DNA of 64,000 nucleotides, taken from the NCBI RefSeq assembly GCF_002150685.1, contig NZ_MSSW01000042.1:1-64000 (forward strand), in the 5' to 3' direction. Within the stretch, counting starts at the first letter, position 1. Every line of letters starts with the position of its first letter. This document shows, one piece after another, positions 9,618 to 19,637 of this stretch. The notes beneath the pieces were generated by a model that made no database searches, was not told the DNA's origin, and saw nothing but the letters and a program-made list of their open reading frames with translations. The translations under genes and the position numbers were made by a program. This DNA is from Algoriphagus antarcticus (lineage in GTDB: Bacteria > Bacteroidota > Bacteroidia > Cytophagales > Cyclobacteriaceae).

Positions 9618-10929
9618 AATCCTTCTTAATTACCATAATTTTCCCTTCTACAGGAGCTACTTTATCACCTTCTTTCAGATCCTTACTTACGATGAAGTAG
9701 GGACCCGAGATGATTTGCTCACCTTCCGTTAAGCCTTCCAATACTTCTATATTCTGGAAATCAGAAATACCTGTTTTGATTTCTTTCAATTTGGCAACGC
9801 CTCCATCATTTACAAATACCAATTCCTTTGCACGAGTAGTTCCTGCTACCAGCGTGTCTAGCTTATTCTCCCTAGTCGTCACTGCAGCTAGAGGAACAGC
9901 GAGTGCGTCGCTTTTAGAGTTTGTAAGAATCTCCACTGAAGCAGTCATTCCTGGACGGAAAGGATATTTCTTGCCTTCACTTACCAAGTCTTGATAAGAA
10001 TCATTTAAAATTCTGATTTTGACCTTAAATTCTGTTACTGCATCTGCCGATGCTTTGACGTTGGCAGTATTGGCGATGCTGGTAACTACACCTTTGAAAG
10101 TCTTACCTGTGTAAGCATATGAATCGACATCGATAATAGTAGTGTCTCCCATGCTCAATCTCACGATATCATTTTCATTGACATCTACACGAACTTCCAT
10201 TTTAGAAAGATCAGCGATAGTCAACATCTCAGTACCTGCCATTTGTTGAGTTCCTACCACACGTTCACCTTGCTCTACGAGAAGATTAGATACAATCCCG
10301 CTTACAGGAGAATAAACATTGGTTAATCTCAGGTTTTCAGATGCTTCATCTACTGATGCTTGAGAACTTTTTACCACAAATTCTGAGGCGCGAACACTTT
10401 GCTTTGCGGCTTCCAAATCTTTTTGGGAAGAAATGTAATCAGCCTGTGCTTGCTCGAAGTCTGCTTCAGAAATAGCTTTCTGCTCATAAAGAATCTTCTG
10501 TCTATTGAAATTTTGCTCAGCCTGGGTGTATTGTGCCTCAGATCTCTGCAATGCAGCACGGGATTGAGAAAGATTAGCTTCCTGCTGACTGAAGTTAGCT
10601 TTGGTTCTATCCAGCGCTGAGATAAAATTATCAGGCCTGATTTTAACCAAAAGTTTTCCTACAGCTACAGAATCACCCTCTTGTACATTGAGCTCAATGA
10701 TCTCACCTGCCACGTCAGGACTTAGGTTAACTTCTACTTCTGGTTGGATCTCACCGGATGCACTTACTTTCTCAATGATTGAGACTCTTTTTACGGTAGC
10801 CACTTCTACTTGAGTTTCTTTGTCTCCGCCTACCCAGCCGGCATTTTTGGCGATTACTGCAAAAATAACTAGGACTACTATACCTCCAAGGAGGTAATAC
10901 AATAACTTATTTGATTTCTTATTGGCCAT
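9616..10929 (-). CDS. RND/MacA-type periplasmic adaptor (HlyD family)
   Basis: A membrane-fusion protein bridging an inner-membrane transporter and an outer-membrane channel. An N-terminal membrane anchor (YYLLGGIVVLVIFAVIA) is followed by a barrel-sandwich half (GEIIELNVQEGDSVAVGKLL). Then comes a long alpha-helical hairpin rich in Gln/Ala/Glu (about residues 100-200), the second lipoyl half (SGIVSNLLVEQGERVVG), and beta-barrel and membrane-proximal domains. The TolC-like gene lies directly upstream with a 3-base gap. No inner-membrane pump is in the window, so the partner must lie elsewhere. Efflux is likely, substrate unknown. Confidence 0.85.
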   Translation of the reverse strand: MANKKSNKLLYYLLGGIVVLVIFAVIAKNAGWVGGDKETQVEVATVKRVSIIEKVSASGEIQPEVEVNLSPDVAGEIIELNVQEGDSVAVGKLLVKIRPDNFISALDRTKANFSQQEANLSQSRAALQRSEAQYTQAEQNFNRQKILYEQKAISEADFEQAQADYISSQKDLEAAKQSVRASEFVVKSSQASVDEASENLRLTNVYSPVSGIVSNLLVEQGERVVGTQQMAGTEMLTIADLSKMEVRVDVNENDIVRLSMGDTTIIDVDSYAYTGKTFKGVVTSIANTANVKASADAVTEFKVKIRILNDSYQDLVSEGKKYPFRPGMTASVEILTNSKSDALAVPLAAVTTRENKLDTLVAGTTRAKELVFVNDGGVAKLKEIKTGISDFQNIEVLEGLTEGEQIISGPYFIVSKDLKEGDKVAPVEGKIMVIKKD

Positions 10930-10932
10930 GGT

Positions 10933-12282
10933 TTAATTAAGATTAATTGGATTACCCAGGTAAAAATCAAGAACTTTTACTCTGAAAATATAAGTGTATT
11001 TAGCGTTTAGCAAATCAGCCTGCGCATTGAAAAGATTGTTTTGGGCTACCTGAAAATCTACCGAGTTGATTGCTCCAAGGTCAAAGCGTTGCTGTGAAAT
11101 TCTAAAAGTTTCCTTGAGGCTCTGAACTTGCACAAGGGATGATTCATATGTCAATTGTGCTGCAAGGGCACTGTTGTAAGCAGTTTCGATATCATTTCTT
11201 AACTGATTCTCTGCTTCCAAGGCTGCTACTTCACTGATTTGCTTCTGCACTCTTGCTCGCTGTACATTAGCCTTATTGTTCAGCCTGGAAAAAAGAGGTA
11301 TGCTTAATTGAAGATTTAGAGCTTCAGAAAGGTTGTTGTCTATCTGTTGACCAAAGGTTGGTCTTTCCCTGCCAAAAGATTGATCTACATAATTGGAAAA
11401 TATGTTTGCTCCGATTCCTAGAGTAGGAAAGTAACCTGCTTTGGCGAGTTTGACTCCATATTCTGAACTCAAAATATTTGCCTGGGCTGCTTTGATTTCG
11501 GGCATTGTTTCAATAGCAATTTGGTAAATGTCTTTGGGAGTTTCAGTAGCCATCAGAGATTCATTTATTTCGAACTTGGGCTCGATTACTGAGAAATCAA
11601 GAGTATAGGGTATTTGTAATGCCTGAGCTAGATTTAGCTTTGCGATGTTATAATTGTTTTTGGCATTTACCAAATTTACCTGATTGGTGGCATTTTGTGC
11701 CTGTACATCCAGTTGGTCAGACAATGGCAAAGACCCAGCATCGACCAATTTGGTAGTGCGAGTCAATTGATCCTTAGTTGTTAATAGCTGATTTTCAGCA
11801 ACATTTACCTGTTCTCTATTAAATACGACATTGATAAATAAATTGATAATATTTAGCGTAATGTCATTTTTTGTAGCTTCAATGTTGTACATCCCAGCTT
11901 CCAAATCCACCTTCGATTGCTTGATTGAATTATTGATTTGGTTGCCTGCAAAAATTGTTGCATTCGATGAAGCAGAGACGTTGATATTACCAATCCGTGC
12001 AGTTTCAAAAAGGTTTGTAACTGGGTTAATAGATCTACCCCATCTATATCCAGAGCTTGCTCCAGTAGTAAAATTTGGGTAGCGTTGCCCTTGGTTTTGG
12101 AGTAGTGTGGCTTCGTTGGTAAGTTGGTTTAGTTCGCTTCTTTTCAGCGTCAGGTTATTTTCCAATGCAATTTTGACAGCTGTTTCTAAGTCGATGGGAC
12201 TAGATGGAATCACAGTTTCTTGTGCAAAAGTTGAAAAACCAATCCCAGTCGCCAAGGCTAAGCCTAGTAGGAATTTTCTCAT
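10933..12282 (-). CDS. TolC family outer-membrane protein
   Basis: This is an outer membrane efflux protein with a signal peptide (MRKFLLGLALATGIGFSTFAQ) and two long helical repeats of the OEP type rich in Gln, Asn and Ala. ATG 12282 is preferred over ATG 12300, because it starts exactly at the signal peptide and avoids overlap with sdaAB. It sits between sdaAB (7-base gap) and the adaptor (3-base gap), so it is probably read from the same transcript. It would form the outer-membrane channel for the adaptor. Confidence 0.87.
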   Translation of the reverse strand: MRKFLLGLALATGIGFSTFAQETVIPSSPIDLETAVKIALENNLTLKRSELNQLTNEATLLQNQGQRYPNFTTGASSGYRWGRSINPVTNLFETARIGNINVSASSNATIFAGNQINNSIKQSKVDLEAGMYNIEATKNDITLNIINLFINVVFNREQVNVAENQLLTTKDQLTRTTKLVDAGSLPLSDQLDVQAQNATNQVNLVNAKNNYNIAKLNLAQALQIPYTLDFSVIEPKFEINESLMATETPKDIYQIAIETMPEIKAAQANILSSEYGVKLAKAGYFPTLGIGANIFSNYVDQSFGRERPTFGQQIDNNLSEALNLQLSIPLFSRLNNKANVQRARVQKQISEVAALEAENQLRNDIETAYNSALAAQLTYESSLVQVQSLKETFRISQQRFDLGAINSVDFQVAQNNLFNAQADLLNAKYTYIFRVKVLDFYLGNPINLN

Positions 12283-12289
12283 AGTGTAG

Positions 12290-12967
12290 TTAAAGGTCAA
12301 TGTCAGGTATGTAAATTAATTCTGTAATCCAGGATAATGATTTAAGGTAATTTAGTGTGATTTCTTGTATACCGGAGTCCATTTCTATCACGTGGCATGC
12401 AAGGTCGTTCTTGCCCTTTCTAGATACAGACATGGTAGCAATGTTGGCTTTTTCCTGAGCGATCACAGCAGAAATGAATGCGATGGCTCCTGAAATATCT
12501 TTAGCCTTGATTATAAGTGTATGATCAGCAGCAGAAAAATTTGCGACAAATCCATCAACTTCTGAGATGTTAATCAATCCACCACCTAAACTTTCTCCTA
12601 CGACTTCTACGGTTCTATCATCTTTTCTCAGGTTTAGTTTAATCGTATTTGGGTGATGGATGGAAGAGTTCCCAATTGATTTGAACCGGAAAGTAAATCC
12701 TTTTTCTTTAGCTATTTCAAGAGCAATTTTGATGTTTGGATCGTCAGTTTTAAAATCCATCAGGCCACCAATTATCGCTCGGTCACTTCCATGTCCTTCA
12801 TAAGTTCTTGCAAAGGAATTATAAAAGGTGACAGTAGCATCGTCAGGTTTTCCTCCCAAAACACGAACGGCAGCTCTAGCGATTCTTACGACTCCCGCTG
12901 TATGCGAGGAGGATGGGCCTATCATTATTGGTCCAATCATATCAAAAACGCTACTTTTTTTTGCCAT
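12290..12967 (-). CDS. sdaAB: L-serine ammonia-lyase, beta subunit
   Basis: The beta chain of the iron-sulfur L-serine dehydratase, which converts serine to pyruvate and ammonia. The N-terminus shows FDMIGPIMIGPSSSHTAG, the hallmark GPSSSHTAG motif, and the FARTYEGHGSDRAIIGG block. The last ~75 residues form an ACT-like domain. At 225 residues it is the normal split-subunit length; the alpha subunit with the cluster cysteines is not nearby. It is divergent from the class IV aminotransferase gene and leads the efflux genes, a pairing with no obvious functional link. Confidence 0.88.
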   Translation of the reverse strand: MAKKSSVFDMIGPIMIGPSSSHTAGVVRIARAAVRVLGGKPDDATVTFYNSFARTYEGHGSDRAIIGGLMDFKTDDPNIKIALEIAKEKGFTFRFKSIGNSSIHHPNTIKLNLRKDDRTVEVVGESLGGGLINISEVDGFVANFSAADHTLIIKAKDISGAIAFISAVIAQEKANIATMSVSRKGKNDLACHVIEMDSGIQEITLNYLKSLSWITELIYIPDIDL

Positions 12968-13119
12968 TTGGGTCTATTGTTCCAATTTTGATGCTAAGGT
13001 AAATCGTTCTTATGATTTCATGCAACTATTAATATTTATTGTGCAGAATCGATTTAAATGGTAACATGTTTACATAGTTTAACATTTTCATTTTTTACAA
13101 AACAATAGTTTGACCGATT

Positions 13120-13944
13120 ATGAACAGTTTTATGACCGAAATCGTAACAATTTTCCAGAAATCCCCTGCTGCCAAGACTTGGTTCTGTGAAGATGGTTTA
13201 AAGTTGCCTAACAGAGCTACTAGTTATGGGGATGGACTGTTTGAGACCATGGTCTGGGATCAAAATCACGTACGTTTTTTTGATAAGCATTTGCAGCGCT
13301 TGAAGAGTGGAATGGAGGTTTTGGGATTAGATGCTTCCATGATTGCTTCCCATGAGCTGATTTCACTATTGGAAAGCTTCGTGTCAGGTAAACGAAAGCG
13401 AATTCGATGGACTGTTTTCCGTGCGGGGCTAGGTAAGTACACACCAGAAAGCGCTGAAGTGTCGCAAACTTTGCAGATCACCGAGTTTAGCGCAGCTCCG
13501 AGCATAAAAGAGAAAGTTGATGTTTCCTCAAAAGTTCAGTTGTTTCCCACACTTTGGAGTTCATTTAAGACTCTTAATGCTTTACCCTACGTTTTGGCAA
13601 ACGTAGAGAGAAAAGAGAGAGAATTGGATGAAATAATTCTACTTGATTACAGAGGTTATATTTCCGAATCTGGTTCCTCAAATATTTTTTGGATAAAAGA
13701 CGGGATTGTTTTCACCCCCTCATTGAGCTGTAGTTGTATTAATGGGGTGAGTCGTCAACTAATTCTGGAGCATCTAGATAGAAATTCATTGCTTTATAAA
13801 GAAGGGGAATTTAATATTTCAGAATTGGAAGATGCTTCGCATGTTTTTATAAGTAACTGCACAGGCATCAGTTATTTGGCGAGTTTTGGACAGAGGAAGT
13901 TTTCCACTCAGCCAACATTATTTTTAAACCAAATATTTGAATGA
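13120..13944 (+). CDS. Class IV PLP aminotransferase / aminodeoxychorismate lyase-like
   Basis: A fold-type IV PLP enzyme of 274 residues. It shows the N-terminal RATSYGDGLFETM motif, the region FKTLNALPYVLANVERKERE that carries the Schiff-base lysine, and ISESGSSNIFW, which contacts the cofactor. This matches branched-chain aminotransferases, D-amino acid transaminases and 4-amino-4-deoxychorismate lyase (PabC). The short length and compact loop favour a PabC-like role in folate synthesis, but no pab partner adjoins. Family is sure, substrate is not. Confidence 0.75.
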   Translation: MNSFMTEIVTIFQKSPAAKTWFCEDGLKLPNRATSYGDGLFETMVWDQNHVRFFDKHLQRLKSGMEVLGLDASMIASHELISLLESFVSGKRKRIRWTVFRAGLGKYTPESAEVSQTLQITEFSAAPSIKEKVDVSSKVQLFPTLWSSFKTLNALPYVLANVERKERELDEIILLDYRGYISESGSSNIFWIKDGIVFTPSLSCSCINGVSRQLILEHLDRNSLLYKEGEFNISELEDASHVFISNCTGISYLASFGQRKFSTQPTLFLNQIFE

Positions 13945-14063
13945 TTTTTAAATAGGCATTTTTTTATACTGACCTTATATCTAAAATATTATCTTTAACG
14001 GCCTATTCTAATAAGATTAGTCGCTTACCCAAACTAACTGCCCATAACCTAACCTAACAATTT

Positions 14064-15707
14064 ATGCTCTTAGAACCTTTAGATTTAGCCGTCTTTATCG
14101 GCTATTGTTTACTTATCATCGGAATGGGTATTTTTGTGTCCCGTGAGAAGAAAGGACATGTTAAGAACTCATCCGATTACTTTCTTGCTTCTAAAGCATT
14201 GCCATGGTGGGCAGTAGGGGCGTCTTTGATTGCTTCCAATATTTCTGCAGAGCAGTTCATTGGTATGTCAGGATCTGGTTTCGCCCTAGGATTGGCCATT
14301 TCTACCTACGAATGGATGGCTGCCGTCACCTTATTGGTAGTTGCTATTTTCTTTTTGCCGATTTATTTCAAAAAAGGTATTTATACAATGCCTGGATTCT
14401 TACTCGATCGATACGATACTAGAGTAAGAACCACCATGGCAATCTTCTGGTTGCTACTTTATGTTTTTGTCAACCTTACCTCAGTATTGTATCTAGGAGC
14501 TTTGAGTTTGAATACCATACTCAATGTGCCAATGGGTTACGGAATTTTTGGATTGGCACTTTTTGCTATGGTGTACTCCATTTATGGCGGACTGAAGGCA
14601 GTTGCATGGACAGATGTGATCCAGGTGGTCTTTTTGATAGCAGGTGGGCTTGCTACTACATACATCGCTCTTCAGATGGTTGGTAGTGGTGACGCGTGGG
14701 AAGGGTTAGGATTGTTGAGAAGAGAAGTCCCTGGACACTTCTCTATGATTTTGTCTCGAGGTGAAATGATGATACCTGATGGATCTGGTGGAACTCGTGA
14801 TGCCTATCTCGATCTCCCTGGGATTTCCGTATTGGTAGGAGGTATGTGGATTACCAATCTCAGCTATTGGGGTTTCAACCAATATATCACACAACGAGCA
14901 TTAGCTGCAAAAAGCCTCGACGAAGCCCAGAAAGGGATGATTTTCGCAGGTTTCTTGAAATTACTTATGCCACTGATCGTGGTGATTCCCGGTATCGCAG
15001 CTTTTGTAATTGTGAAAAACGGAATAGACGTTGGTTTTATAGAATCAATGAAAGATCCAGTTACTGGACTTATAAAATCAGATAGAGCCTATCCGACATT
15101 ACTTCAATTATTGCCAGTAGGATTGAAAGGCCTTGCATTTGCAGCTTTGACAGCAGCGATTGTCTCTTCATTAGCTTCTATGGCCAATAGTACCTCCACT
15201 ATTTTTACAATGGATATTTATAATAAATACATTGGAAAAGGCGCTTCTGAAGCGAAGCAGGTAAAAGTTGGCCGAATAACCGCATTAGTTGCTTTTGGTG
15301 TAGCCTCTGTTGTCGCTCCAGCATTGGGTGAATTGGATCAGGCATTCCAGTTTATTCAGGAATATACTGGATTCATTAGTCCTGGTGTATTTGCCATTTT
15401 CTTCTTTGGCGTGTTCTGGAAGAAGACAACTTCAAACGCCGCATTGACAGGTGCTGCACTGAGTATCCCTCTTTCTGTGGTGTTGAAAATTGTTTTCCCA
15501 GATCTGCCTTTCATCGATAGAATGGGTATCGTGTTTTTGATTCTGGCTGCGTTGATGATCGTAATTAGCTTGGTAGAGGGTAAAGGAAAAGATCATCCAA
15601 ACAGCATTGAGATCAATAAAGATCTGTTCAGTACAAGTTCCACATTTAAAATTGGTGCTGTTCTGATTGCAGGCATTACTGCAGCATTGTATATTGTATT
15701 CTGGTAA
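14064..15707 (+). CDS. Na+/sugar symporter (SSS family), probable xylose transporter
   Basis: A 547-residue polytopic membrane protein of the solute:sodium symporter family. It has the N-terminal SDYFLASKALPWWAVGAS block and the ASNISAEQFIGMSGSGF segment typical of SGLT-like sugar carriers. About 14 hydrophobic helices are visible. It is the first gene of a plus-strand operon with xylulokinase (11-base gap) and xylose isomerase, so D-xylose is the likely substrate. This assignment rests on context, and a related sugar such as glucose could also be carried. Confidence 0.85.
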   Translation: MLLEPLDLAVFIGYCLLIIGMGIFVSREKKGHVKNSSDYFLASKALPWWAVGASLIASNISAEQFIGMSGSGFALGLAISTYEWMAAVTLLVVAIFFLPIYFKKGIYTMPGFLLDRYDTRVRTTMAIFWLLLYVFVNLTSVLYLGALSLNTILNVPMGYGIFGLALFAMVYSIYGGLKAVAWTDVIQVVFLIAGGLATTYIALQMVGSGDAWEGLGLLRREVPGHFSMILSRGEMMIPDGSGGTRDAYLDLPGISVLVGGMWITNLSYWGFNQYITQRALAAKSLDEAQKGMIFAGFLKLLMPLIVVIPGIAAFVIVKNGIDVGFIESMKDPVTGLIKSDRAYPTLLQLLPVGLKGLAFAALTAAIVSSLASMANSTSTIFTMDIYNKYIGKGASEAKQVKVGRITALVAFGVASVVAPALGELDQAFQFIQEYTGFISPGVFAIFFFGVFWKKTTSNAALTGAALSIPLSVVLKIVFPDLPFIDRMGIVFLILAALMIVISLVEGKGKDHPNSIEINKDLFSTSSTFKIGAVLIAGITAALYIVFW

Positions 15708-15718
15708 ACATATTATAA

Positions 15719-17221
15719 ATGAGAAGTTTATTATTAGGAATAGACATTGGAAGCTCCTCTGTCAAAACCTCCTTACTAGATGCAGATTCCGGTAAGGCTT
15801 TGATATCAAAGGCATTTCCAGAGGAAGAAATGATTATCGATTCGCCTGAGAAAGGATGGGCCGAACAAGATCCTGATACATGGTGGAAGTATGTGCAGCA
15901 TTCTATCCGCTATGTACTCAGCAAGACTTCAGTAAAGAAGGGAGAATTGAAAGGAATCGGTATCGCCTACCAAATGCATGGATTGGTATTGGTGGATGCG
16001 GATCAAAACGTCTTGAGACCGTCAATTATATGGTGTGATAGCCGTGCAGTAAGCATAGGAGAAAAGGCTTTCAAGGAACTTGGCGAAGAGTATTGCCTAA
16101 AAAATTTACTGAATTCACCGGGCAATTTCACTGCATCAAAGCTTCGCTGGGTGATAGAAAATGAGCCAGCATTAGCAGCAAAAATCCACAAGATGATGCT
16201 TCCGGGTGATTTCATAGCTATGAGATTAAGCGGAGAGATTTGCACTTCCGAAACAGGCTTGTCTGAGGGGATATTCTGGGATTTTCAGAAAAACGGCCTG
16301 AGTGATAAGGTCTTGGAAAACTACCAGATTTCTAAATCTTGGATTCCAGAGGTGCTTCCATCTTATTCGATTCAAGGAAGAGTGTCTGCTTTAGCATCTG
16401 AAGTTACTGGAATAGAGGAAGGAGTTCCTATTTCATACCGAGCTGGAGATCAGCCTAATAATGCATTTTCACTTCAAGTTCTAAAATCAGGGGAATTGGC
16501 GACCACAGCCGGTACCTCAGGTACTGTGTATGGAGTCTCGGACAAGCCACTTCATGATCCTTTATCCAGAGTTAATACCTTTGTCCATGTAAATCACTCC
16601 GTGCAAAAACCATCTTATGGTGTTTTGCTTTGTGTGAATGGAACAGGTATTCTAAATAGCTGGCTGAAAAAAATCATGGGGGCAGGTCATATTGAATATG
16701 ATGAAATGAATAATCTGGGTAGTTCTGTGCCAATAGGTTCTGAAGGGTTGACGTTCATTCCGTTTGGCAATGGATCTGAACGAATCATGCAAAATCAGCA
16801 TATAGGAGCTCACATGCTAGGCTTAGACCTCCTCAAGCATGACAAAAGACATATGATTCGTTCTGCTCAGGAAGGCATAGTTTCTGCGCTGACCTTTGGT
16901 TTCCGGATCATGCAGGAAATGGGATTGGATCTTAAGACTGTGAAAGCCGGAAAAGCAAATATGTTTCTCAGTCCGGTTTTCCGCAAGACCTTCGTTCACA
17001 TGAATAAAGTTGTGCTGGAATTGTACGATACAGACGGTGCACAGGGAGCAGCCAGAGGTGCAGGAATCGGATCCGGCGTATTTGCTAACGAATCAGAGGC
17101 TTTTGCTGGATTGGAATTACTAGAAACAATAGAACCAAATGAGCATTTCTATGAGCAGTATGAAGGAGTATATTCCACTTGGAAGAATCATTTGGAAGCA
17201 ATCCAACAAATGAACCTATAA
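15719..17221 (+). CDS. xylB: Xylulokinase
   Basis: A FGGY-family carbohydrate kinase of 500 residues that phosphorylates D-xylulose to xylulose 5-phosphate. The N-terminal phosphate-binding motif GIDIGSSSVKTSLLD, the sugar-contacting YQMHGLVLVD region, IWCDSRA, the GDQPNNAF block and the C-terminal ATP-site glycine stretch (DGAQGAARGAGIG) are present. It lies between the symporter and xylA in a pentose operon, which fixes the substrate among FGGY kinases. Confidence 0.92.
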   Translation: MRSLLLGIDIGSSSVKTSLLDADSGKALISKAFPEEEMIIDSPEKGWAEQDPDTWWKYVQHSIRYVLSKTSVKKGELKGIGIAYQMHGLVLVDADQNVLRPSIIWCDSRAVSIGEKAFKELGEEYCLKNLLNSPGNFTASKLRWVIENEPALAAKIHKMMLPGDFIAMRLSGEICTSETGLSEGIFWDFQKNGLSDKVLENYQISKSWIPEVLPSYSIQGRVSALASEVTGIEEGVPISYRAGDQPNNAFSLQVLKSGELATTAGTSGTVYGVSDKPLHDPLSRVNTFVHVNHSVQKPSYGVLLCVNGTGILNSWLKKIMGAGHIEYDEMNNLGSSVPIGSEGLTFIPFGNGSERIMQNQHIGAHMLGLDLLKHDKRHMIRSAQEGIVSALTFGFRIMQEMGLDLKTVKAGKANMFLSPVFRKTFVHMNKVVLELYDTDGAQGAARGAGIGSGVFANESEAFAGLELLETIEPNEHFYEQYEGVYSTWKNHLEAIQQMNL

Positions 17222-17264
17222 GTAAATTTTCAAACCTATAAATACCTAATAAACCTAAGTAAAC

Positions 17265-18578
17265 ATGTCAAAAACTTATTTCTCTTCAATCGATAAAATA
17301 CCTTTCGAAGGTAAGGAAAGCGACAATCCGTTGGCTTTTAGATTCTACGACGAAAATCGTAAAATCGCCGGTAAAACTATGAAGGAGCATTTTAAATTTG
17401 CCATTGCCTATTGGCATTCCTTCTGCGGAACTGGTGGAGATCCATTCGGTCCCGGTACTATCGTTCATCCTTGGGATGCAGCCGCTGATCCAATTCAGAG
17501 AGCTAAAGATAAAATGGATGCGGCGTTCGAATTCATCACTAAAATAGGAGCGCCGTACTATTGCTTCCATGATATTGACTTGATCGATGAAGGTTCTAGC
17601 TTGGGAGAGTACGAGAAAAGAATGCAAATCATCACGGAATACGCCAAGCAAAAGCAAGCTGATACTGGTGTGAAATTACTTTGGGGAACTGCGAACGTAT
17701 TTAGCAATCCCCGCTACATGAATGGTGCGTCTACCAACCCGGATTTCAATGTGGTATCATGGGCAGGAACTCAGGTGAAAAATGCAATCGACGCGACTAT
17801 TGCTTTGAATGGCGAGAATTATGTGTTCTGGGGAGGCCGTGAAGGCTACATGTCTTTGCTCAATACAGACATGAAGCGCGAGACAGAGCACCTAGCTCAA
17901 TTCCTTACGATGGCACGTGACTATGCTAGAAAGAATGGTTTCAAAGGAACATTCTTCATCGAGCCTAAGCCGATGGAGCCTACAAAGCACCAGTATGATT
18001 ACGATGCTGCTACTGTGATTGGCTTCTTAAGACAGCATGGATTGGACAAGGATTTCAAATTGAACATCGAAGTAAACCATGCTACGTTGGCAGGACATAC
18101 TTTCCAACATGAATTGCAAGTGTGTGCGGACGCAGGCATGCTTGGAAGCATAGATGCAAATAGAGGTGACTACCAAAACGGATGGGATACCGATCAGTTT
18201 GCAATGAACTTGCAGGAAATGACAGAAGCGATGCTTGTGTTGTTGACTTCCTCAGGTATCCAAGGTGGCGGAGTAAACTTTGATGCAAAAATCAGAAGAA
18301 ACTCTACAGATATGGATGACCTTTTCCTTGCACATATCGGAAGTATGGATGCATTTGCCAGAGGTATGCTGATCGCTCAGGATATTTTGGACAAATCTGA
18401 CTACCTAGAAAGAAGAAAGAATCGCTATGCGAGTTTCGATTCTGGAAAAGGCAAGTCTTTTGAAACAGGAAATCTTACGCTCGAAGATTTGAGAAACTAT
18501 GCGGCTGAAGTGGGTGAGCCTATTCAGACCAGCGGTAAGCAAGAGTACTTCGAAAATCTATTGAATAGGTTTATCTAA
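17265..18578 (+). CDS. xylA: Xylose isomerase
   Basis: A TIM-barrel isomerase converting D-xylose to D-xylulose. Its 437 residues fit the class II group. Visible are the catalytic histidine in [12 protein letters not shown], metal ligands in [36 protein letters not shown] and [18 protein letters not shown]. It is the last gene of the symporter-xylB-xylA operon, ending in a terminator hairpin. No XylR-type regulator is adjacent. Confidence 0.95.
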   Translation: MSKTYFSSIDKIPFEGKESDNPLAFRFYDENRKIAGKTMKEHFKFAIAYWHSFCGTGGDPFGPGTIVHPWDAAADPIQRAKDKMDAAFEFITKIGAPYYCFHDIDLIDEGSSLGEYEKRMQIITEYAKQKQADTGVKLLWGTANVFSNPRYMNGASTNPDFNVVSWAGTQVKNAIDATIALNGENYVFWGGREGYMSLLNTDMKRETEHLAQFLTMARDYARKNGFKGTFFIEPKPMEPTKHQYDYDAATVIGFLRQHGLDKDFKLNIEVNHATLAGHTFQHELQVCADAGMLGSIDANRGDYQNGWDTDQFAMNLQEMTEAMLVLLTSSGIQGGGVNFDAKIRRNSTDMDDLFLAHIGSMDAFARGMLIAQDILDKSDYLERRKNRYASFDSGKGKSFETGNLTLEDLRNYAAEVGEPIQTSGKQEYFENLLNRFI

Positions 18579-18601
18579 GTGTCTTTTATAACTAATTTTT
18601 G

Positions 18602-18637
18602 AAAGTCCGGTTGAGATTCCTCAGTCGGACTTTTTTG
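18602..18637 (+). terminator. Intrinsic terminator of the xylose operon
   Basis: AAAGTCCG...CGGACTTT with an inner GTTGAG/CTCAG pairing, followed by a T-run, 24 bases after the xylA stop. Confidence 0.8.
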
Positions 18638-18729
18638 GTGAAAAAAGTGAACTGCATTTGCAAAATATAGGTGTGCAAATACGATTTTCCCTTTAATTCT
18701 CATAATTTGTCTCCCATAGTTACTGGTGT

Positions 18730-18951
18730 ATGAAAGGATTTGTGGTAAGTGGAATAGCTTGTTTGATGATGCTTTGGGCTGGATCAGTTTCTGGTCAGGT
18801 TGAAGAAGAAAAACTGGTTTTTCGAAATCTTGATGAAAGTCTGGGCTTGTCCAATTCTAATATCCTGAGCATGATCTGGGGGTTTTTCGTGTTGATGGAT
18901 TTACTCATGAAATTCAGGCCAATCAGGAAGACAAGGGCAGACTTCGGCTGA
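18730..18951 (+). pseudogene. Remnant of a hybrid two-component sensor N-terminus
   Basis: The 73-residue frame begins with a signal peptide (ending SVSGQ) and then FRNLDESLGLSNSNILSMI. This is the characteristic start of the first periplasmic propeller repeat in Bacteroidota hybrid two-component sensors, which normally exceed 1000 residues. After about residue 50 the similarity dissolves: the expected 'GF.W.GT..GL..F' continuation is scrambled (GFFVLMDLLMKF) and the frame ends. Such sensors regulate carbohydrate genes, which fits the xylose neighbourhood. I read it as a decayed gene rather than a functional small protein. Confidence 0.55.
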
Positions 18952-18958
18952 ATAATAA

Positions 18959-19123
18959 TATGGTGAAAACGAGCTAAACGCGCAGCTATATAAAAAGAAA
19001 GCTCTTTTCCCTACACACGAAGAATTTTCCACAGCAAAAATATCAGACATTTTAACAACCGAAGAGCTAGAAAAAGCAAAGGTGACGAAGCACAAACACT
19101 CGAAACAAAGATGTACACCATGA
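18959..19123 (+). other. Unassigned 54-codon open fragment without a start codon
   Basis: This short open stretch (YGENELNAQLYKKKALFPTHE...) in a different frame from its neighbours ends at TGA 19121. It is Lys/Glu-rich and has no ATG. Together with the sensor and GH9 remnants on either side it looks like part of a patchwork of broken genes. I do not recognise the family. Confidence 0.3.
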
Positions 19124-19328
19124 AGAATGGGGTTCTCGGAGAAGTGCTTTTACCTACACCATCCCAGTTTTCTCCAATTCAGGCGATTTCTCCTTTGAAG
19201 ACATAAGCTCATTTGCAGATGAGGCATACATTGACGAAAGTTGTAGCTACGCATCCAATGAAATCGCAATCAACTGGAATGCTCCTTTCGCTTATTTAAC
19301 CAATTCATTAGAAGTTATTAATCAGTAA
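19101..19328 (+). pseudogene. C-terminal remnant of a GH9 endoglucanase-like protein
   Basis: An open stretch with no start reads from about 19101 to TAA 19326. It contains SYASNEIAINWNAPFAYL close to the C-terminus, matching the terminal (N)EIAINW.A motif of glycoside hydrolase family 9, whose Glu is the catalytic acid. Upstream residues (HHEEWGSRRSAFTYTIPVF) continue in frame. Only ~75 of the usual ~500+ residues remain. The location between xylose genes and a carbohydrate esterase suggests a former plant-polysaccharide locus that lost its cellulase. Confidence 0.55.
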
Positions 19329-19637
19329 GTTTCAAAATCATAAATTTTCTTCCCCCACTAAATCTAAAATTACCGGGCGGGGGGCCCAATGAAGGTGGGC
19401 TCTAGATTGAATTTAGCAAATGGATGAATTGCAGATATCAGTATATGTTTTATATGTCTCCATTTCCCTAGCAATTAGTTAAGGTGGCTGTTAAAAGGAT
19501 ATGCCCAGAATTTGGGCTTATTACTTCTGTCTCCGGTCTTCCAGCCTGTTTACTCGGAGAAATTATTCTATTGGCATCAATAGGTTTAGATGTTTCAGTT
19601 TTTTTAGGCAATTTCCCATTAGAATCAACCACACCCT
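19329..19637. other. Intergenic stretch, no gene recognised
   Basis: It contains a G/C-rich patch with a small GCCCA/TGGGC inverted repeat near 19387-19403. An open frame at 19484-19687 has no family resemblance and overlaps the start of the next gene. Nothing else was seen. Confidence 0.4.
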
